DNA from: Gordionus sp. m RMFG-2023 | Taxonomy: Eukaryota; Nematomorpha; Gordioida; Chordodea; Parachordodidae | NCBI RefSeq assembly: GCF_954871325.1 | Contig: NC_088776.1 | Coordinates: 24,042,508 to 24,106,507 of the forward strand | Direction of reading: 5' to 3' | Length of the DNA: 64,000 nt | In this document: in pieces, positions 60,180 to 64,000 of the stretch | Position numbering within the stretch: position 1 is the first letter of the stretch | Layout: each line of letters starts with the position of its first letter | Translations under genes and position numbers: made by a program | The notes under the pieces: generated by a model | The model's database searches: none | Told to the model about the DNA's origin: nothing | What the model saw: only the letters and a program-made list of their open reading frames with translations

Positions 60180-62170
60180 TTAAAAACAACAAAATGAAAT
60201 ATTATTCGTTTTCGTCATCATTAGATTTAGATGGTGACCATGGATCTTTGAATAATTTAAAATTATCATGGATTCGAAGCTTATTTTTAGTTTGATTTTA
60301 AATGAATTTGAGATTGTGGATTTAGAGCTTCTTATTATAAGTTTGAAAATAAATATGGCTTCATTTTCAAGAATGGGAAGTTGATTCTGATAGAATGAAT
60401 ATGTTATTAACATAAATGTTAGAATATTTAAGATTTTTTTTTCTTTTACCAATTCCAAGTCGATCGTAATGATATGAGATGGGGGCAAATCGATAGAAGT
60501 AAAGTCCAATACACATGTTTGCCATTATCCTATGGGATCAAGTATATCTAAACGGCCGAGTGTTGTTAATGATTGAGGAATCATGTGGTTCAAGATGTGT
60601 TGAAATATGAGCTCCATAAAGTGTATTTTTTGAACACTTTATCAATTATTTTATGAATTTGTATCTATCAAAGACAATGGATAGGATATCTTGATTTTTG
60701 ATCTACTTGGACCCGCATCTATGACATTTATAGGGTTGAAATATTTTTATCCCTAACCTGATTGCCACTGTATAACGAAATTCGGCGTCTGTATGAAATG
60801 AACTTATTGGTTTGCTTGGATAAGCCTTTACCCATTCATAGCCGGGCTTGTCCATAACAATTGAATGATTGCCAATGGAGCGTGATACGAGAGCTGTATC
60901 CTCCTTTTGTTAGCTTGTTGTGGGTTAATTTGTTCCCTCTGTTACGTTTGCTGAATAGCTGGATAATGCAAGATTAAATAACAAATCTTCGGCTGGTTTT
61001 ATTGGATTCAAATAAATTCACGGTTACTAATGGAAGATGATATGAATGATACAATGAGTTAAAAGATAGCATAATCCAAGTCCTTCATATTTTGTGGAAA
61101 GGGTAGATTTAAATATTCTCTAACATGGATTTGAAAATCTGAAATAGTAAAGAATTGTGGGAATGTTTAAGAAATTTATTAGGCCTGATTTTAAGGTAAG
61201 AGTTTAAGGATACTTTCCTTAGATGTTAAGTTATGGAGGTTCTTTTCTAAAATTGCTTTGGCTGAGCCCTCTATAAATGATATAAGGACACAGATATTAT
61301 TGAATAAATTATCACATATTTAATAAGTTTAGTTGTTGAAAGCTAAAGGTGATAATGTCGAGGGTTATATTTATTTTCTTTATAGGGCTTGAGAGTGTAG
61401 CATCATCCAAATGCCAAAACATTCAGGTTAAGGTCATATTTAATCTTAATATCCTTAATTATTTTATTCATTGCTAAGCCGAACAAGGGTGGATTTAGAG
61501 GTATCGACCTGTTAAAAATTTTTCACTGACTAAATTGTGCGCTTTTGGAAACGCAATATTAATGAATAAAAAAATTATGGATATTTTTTGAAAAACTCTG
61601 GATTATAATGTTGCGGTTTAATGAGTAGCTTGATAAATAAATGATCTGAAGGTAGATTCACCAGAGTGATTCTAGCTAAATGGCTTACGATTTCGCATCC
61701 TCCTTTAATTTCAAATCCTAATTGATTGGGTGCTAAAATGTCATATAGGGAATCTTTTATTTGTTTGTTTCTTCTGGCTTAACAAACTATATCGATAGGC
61801 TTAATTCACTGATTTGGTTTTTGAAGTGCTATTAGTCGTGCACCAAAAGCTAGAGGGATTATATTGTGTGATAACCCTCCGGTGACTTTCAAATTACCTG
61901 TTATTACTTGTAATAGCAGATAGAGTTGCCAATGTCTATATTTATTAGATCTCTAAAAAAATGGACCTGATTCCATTAAGTCCTTCAGTTAAATTTATCG
62001 GAAGAGGGTTGATTGCATCTGAAACCTCTTTCATAAAATAATACCGTGATCTTTTTGGATAGAAACTAATCATGTTTTCATTTGCAGGATACTTGTCAAA
62101 AAGTTCTTTGCACACTTCTTAGTGTTAGGAGCTACAAATAGTTATTGGGAAAAACATTGTAGAGCACTTA
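60180..62170 (-). mobile_element. Retroelement fossil with reverse-transcriptase remnant
   Basis: On the - strand, pieces in the expected order resemble a reverse-transcriptase protein family known to me from many invertebrates. They include an early region (about 62030-62120, VCKELFDKYPANENMISFYP), an RT region (about 61700-61920, FGARLIALQKPN and LAPNQLGFEIKGGCE), a later motif FRYTVAIRLGIKIFQPYKC (about 60740-60800) and a C-terminal region (60180-60510, SIDLPPSHIITIDLE). The class is uncertain (LINE-like or another retroelement). It is broken many times, has no recognised ends and is old. Similar composition may extend to about 62700. Confidence 0.72.
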
Positions 62171-62719
62171 CATATAATTATTTATTTTCTTTGAAATAAA
62201 TTTGCCAATTTTTATCAGTATATTGTATGTTTTTATGTTGAGTAGTTTTTGTGCATTTTTAAACAGATAGGTTATTTAAGAATATTAAAATATTGCCCTT
62301 AATGACCTTTGACAATAGACAATTTTTAAACTTTGGTATTTAAGTATGTGAAATGAAATGGACAGTTAGACAATTTCTACCAGGATGATATATTATTTTT
62401 GTCATTCTATAGAGATTTGATAATATTTGTTAATAAGATTTGAATTGCTGGCTGAGTACCCATTTGTATTAAATTATTTATTTTGCTTCGAGTTGGCCTT
62501 CTTTTGAGAGATAGAATTTTTTTATAGACCTTAAATTCATTCAATGTGCTTTCCTTGGTATATCCAAATTTAATGCAACCTATATTAAAATATCTGGCTT
62601 ATTTTTTTCTGAATTTCTGTAAGGAAATTAAAAATGTTCCTTTTCCTTTCCATATACTCCAACTTCGTTTAATGATTATAATAATTTTCGGGACTTAGCA
62701 ATCCAGAACTTTATGATGC

Positions 62720-63287
62720 CGACTTACAATTGATTAAAAAATTAATAATTAATTTTTGATTTAAATTATCCTAAATATTTTAATTTATAACTTTTAAAGA
62801 TATTTTTTAAATAATTTATTTAATTCAAAAATCAAGACTTTTGACCCATATAAGAAATTTACACAAATTTCTAGTTCTATAAATATTTATTTTAAAAAAA
62901 AACTTATTCGCGTTTATTCATACAAAGCAAGCGTCTTATAGTATAACTATACCAGTTCCAGAGGAGGTATTACATTTACAGTTTGATGTATAAAGGTTTA
63001 ATTTCTGGAAATTTGTTTAAAATAAAAGTCTTCGATAAAGACATTCATAGTCCGAATTGACCACTAATTCTTTTCTTTGTCAAAATAAAGAATTCATAAA
63101 CTCTCTGTTCTGACACCTACATTTCTTGGTTTTTAAGAATTTCTTTATTTAATTATTTAATAATATAAATGCTATTGATAAATCTAAAAAGATTAAAATC
63201 GAAATTAAATAATAAGGAAAAGATCCTGGTCGTCATATATTTTAAACTTCTAAGGTGAAAAAAAACAGAAAAATAAAATGAATCCTT
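62720..63287. other. A+T-rich DNA between retroelement and tRNA
   Basis: No coding exon was supported. The 10 to 20 bases next to the tRNA 3' end contain short A-runs on the + strand, that is T-runs on the - strand, which can serve RNA polymerase III termination. Confidence 0.5.
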
Positions 63288-63360
63288 CGAGCCTGCCAGG
63301 ATTCGAACCTGGAATCTCCTGATCCGTAGTCAGGCGCGTTATCCATTGCGCCACAGGCCC
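63288..63360 (-). tRNA. tRNA-Arg (anticodon ACG)
   Basis: On the - strand the gene starts GGGCCTGTGGCGCAATGGAT and ends GGCAGGCTC plus discriminator G, 73 bases in all. The acceptor stem GGGCCTG/CAGGCTC pairs with one G-T. The anticodon arm CCTGA-CTACGGA-TCAGG places ACG at positions 34-36, read as I-C-G for arginine CGN codons. The T arm contains the perfect B box GGTTCGAATCC (63299-63309), and the D arm the A box GGCGCAATGGA. It has no intron and no encoded CCA. A T-run about ten bases downstream fits RNA polymerase III termination. Sequence and folding are those of a normal eukaryotic cytosolic tRNA, and the gene looks functional. Confidence 0.97.
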
Positions 63361-64000
63361 ATTGGTCAATATGGAACGAGAATGATTTATTTATACTATG
63401 AATTTAGTTATTATAAGTTTGATGTTGCTATTAACAATAGAGCACAAAATGATGCAAATAAAAATATCAAAAAATATATAGTAACTCACATTAACAATTC
63501 ATAATTATACTAAAGTTACTTTTAAAATCAACATATATCATCAATTATATTCATGCATAAGTATAAGTGTCACATTTGCTTATAAAATTTATTTCCTACA
63601 TCAAAGTTATTTTAGCAATATATTAAAATTTACTGATTACCAACATATTTTTATTTCAGCTGGTTACATCCAAGCCTTAACAGCTGATTTTTATAACATT
63701 ATTTAATAATGTTAATATATTGAATGAATTATCATGATATCCATTTTTTTAATTTAATTTTACCTTTCTACTTCAATAGATTAATCCCTAAAATATTTAT
63801 ATAAATATTAGCTAACCTTTCCCATTCTAGACTCATCAAATTATTAATTCATATATTGTAGTGCCAAGAAGATGCTCAATTACAACATATCCATTCTATT
63901 AATTAATATTAACAAAGAAAATAATCAAATGAATCCTAACCTCAACTGATGACTATAATAAGTCCTTCAATCAAGCTTTATTAGTGTTACTTAAAATTTT
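63361..64000. other. A+T-rich DNA, no recognisable feature
   Basis: No gene, RNA or repeat end was recognised on either strand. Confidence 0.55.

Noticed and set aside
60180-60800. Stretch first read as an integrin alpha fragment (DAGPSRSKIKISYP)
   Set aside because: The alternative reading on the same strand matches the reverse-transcriptase family seen in order along 60180-62170, which explains the whole region better.

Overview
The window is a very A+T-rich piece of an invertebrate-type animal nuclear genome. It holds spliced genes with GT-AG introns, one eukaryotic tRNA gene and a dense load of transposons. Intron sizes are strongly mixed: in one gene, introns of about 40 to 60 bases sit beside introns of 1.5 and 5.6 kb. 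I could not assign a clade from sequence alone. Nothing looks bacterial: no operons, no ribosome binding sites, no CRISPR.

Host genes are sparse. The last two coding exons of translation factor eIF3f lie on + at 12459-15196. A sodium-coupled solute transporter of the SLC5 (SMCT/SMVT-like) type runs on - from 56267 down to 46204 in about thirteen exons; its first exons were not found. A tRNA-Arg(ACG) gene lies on - at 63288-63360. Weaker candidates are an SRP14-like pair of exons (about 9857-10369, -), an unidentified secreted or surface protein with two phase-matched exons (24061-24919, -), and two single open exons of unknown function (18781-19049 and 27507-27825, both -).

The left 9.3 kb is a stack of DNA transposons. 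Two copies of one hAT family lie head to head (895 to about 7320 on +, about 7325-9275 on -). A second hAT element (2260-6453) sits inside the first, with an exact 8-bp target duplication. A third transposon (2371-5116), with inverted repeats of about 510 bp and a two-exon gene of a widespread uncharacterised family, sits inside the second. The last intron of eIF3f is filled by a hAT-like element that carries a 584-bp piggyBac-like element flanked by TTAA.

Further right the DNA is mostly short non-autonomous hAT-like elements, six of them with exact or near-exact 8-bp target duplications (17818-18192, 22531-23203, 29280-29474, 31693-33589, 49358-49791, 58318-59388), plus a family with GGGGAGAC ends flanked by TA (28267, 34107, 50809, 54432). 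Three broken retroelement fossils are present: a Ty3/Gypsy pol remnant (about 20280-21700), a gag-like remnant (about 52020-52640) and a reverse-transcriptase remnant (about 60180-62170). The remaining stretches are A+T-rich and show no gene I can support.
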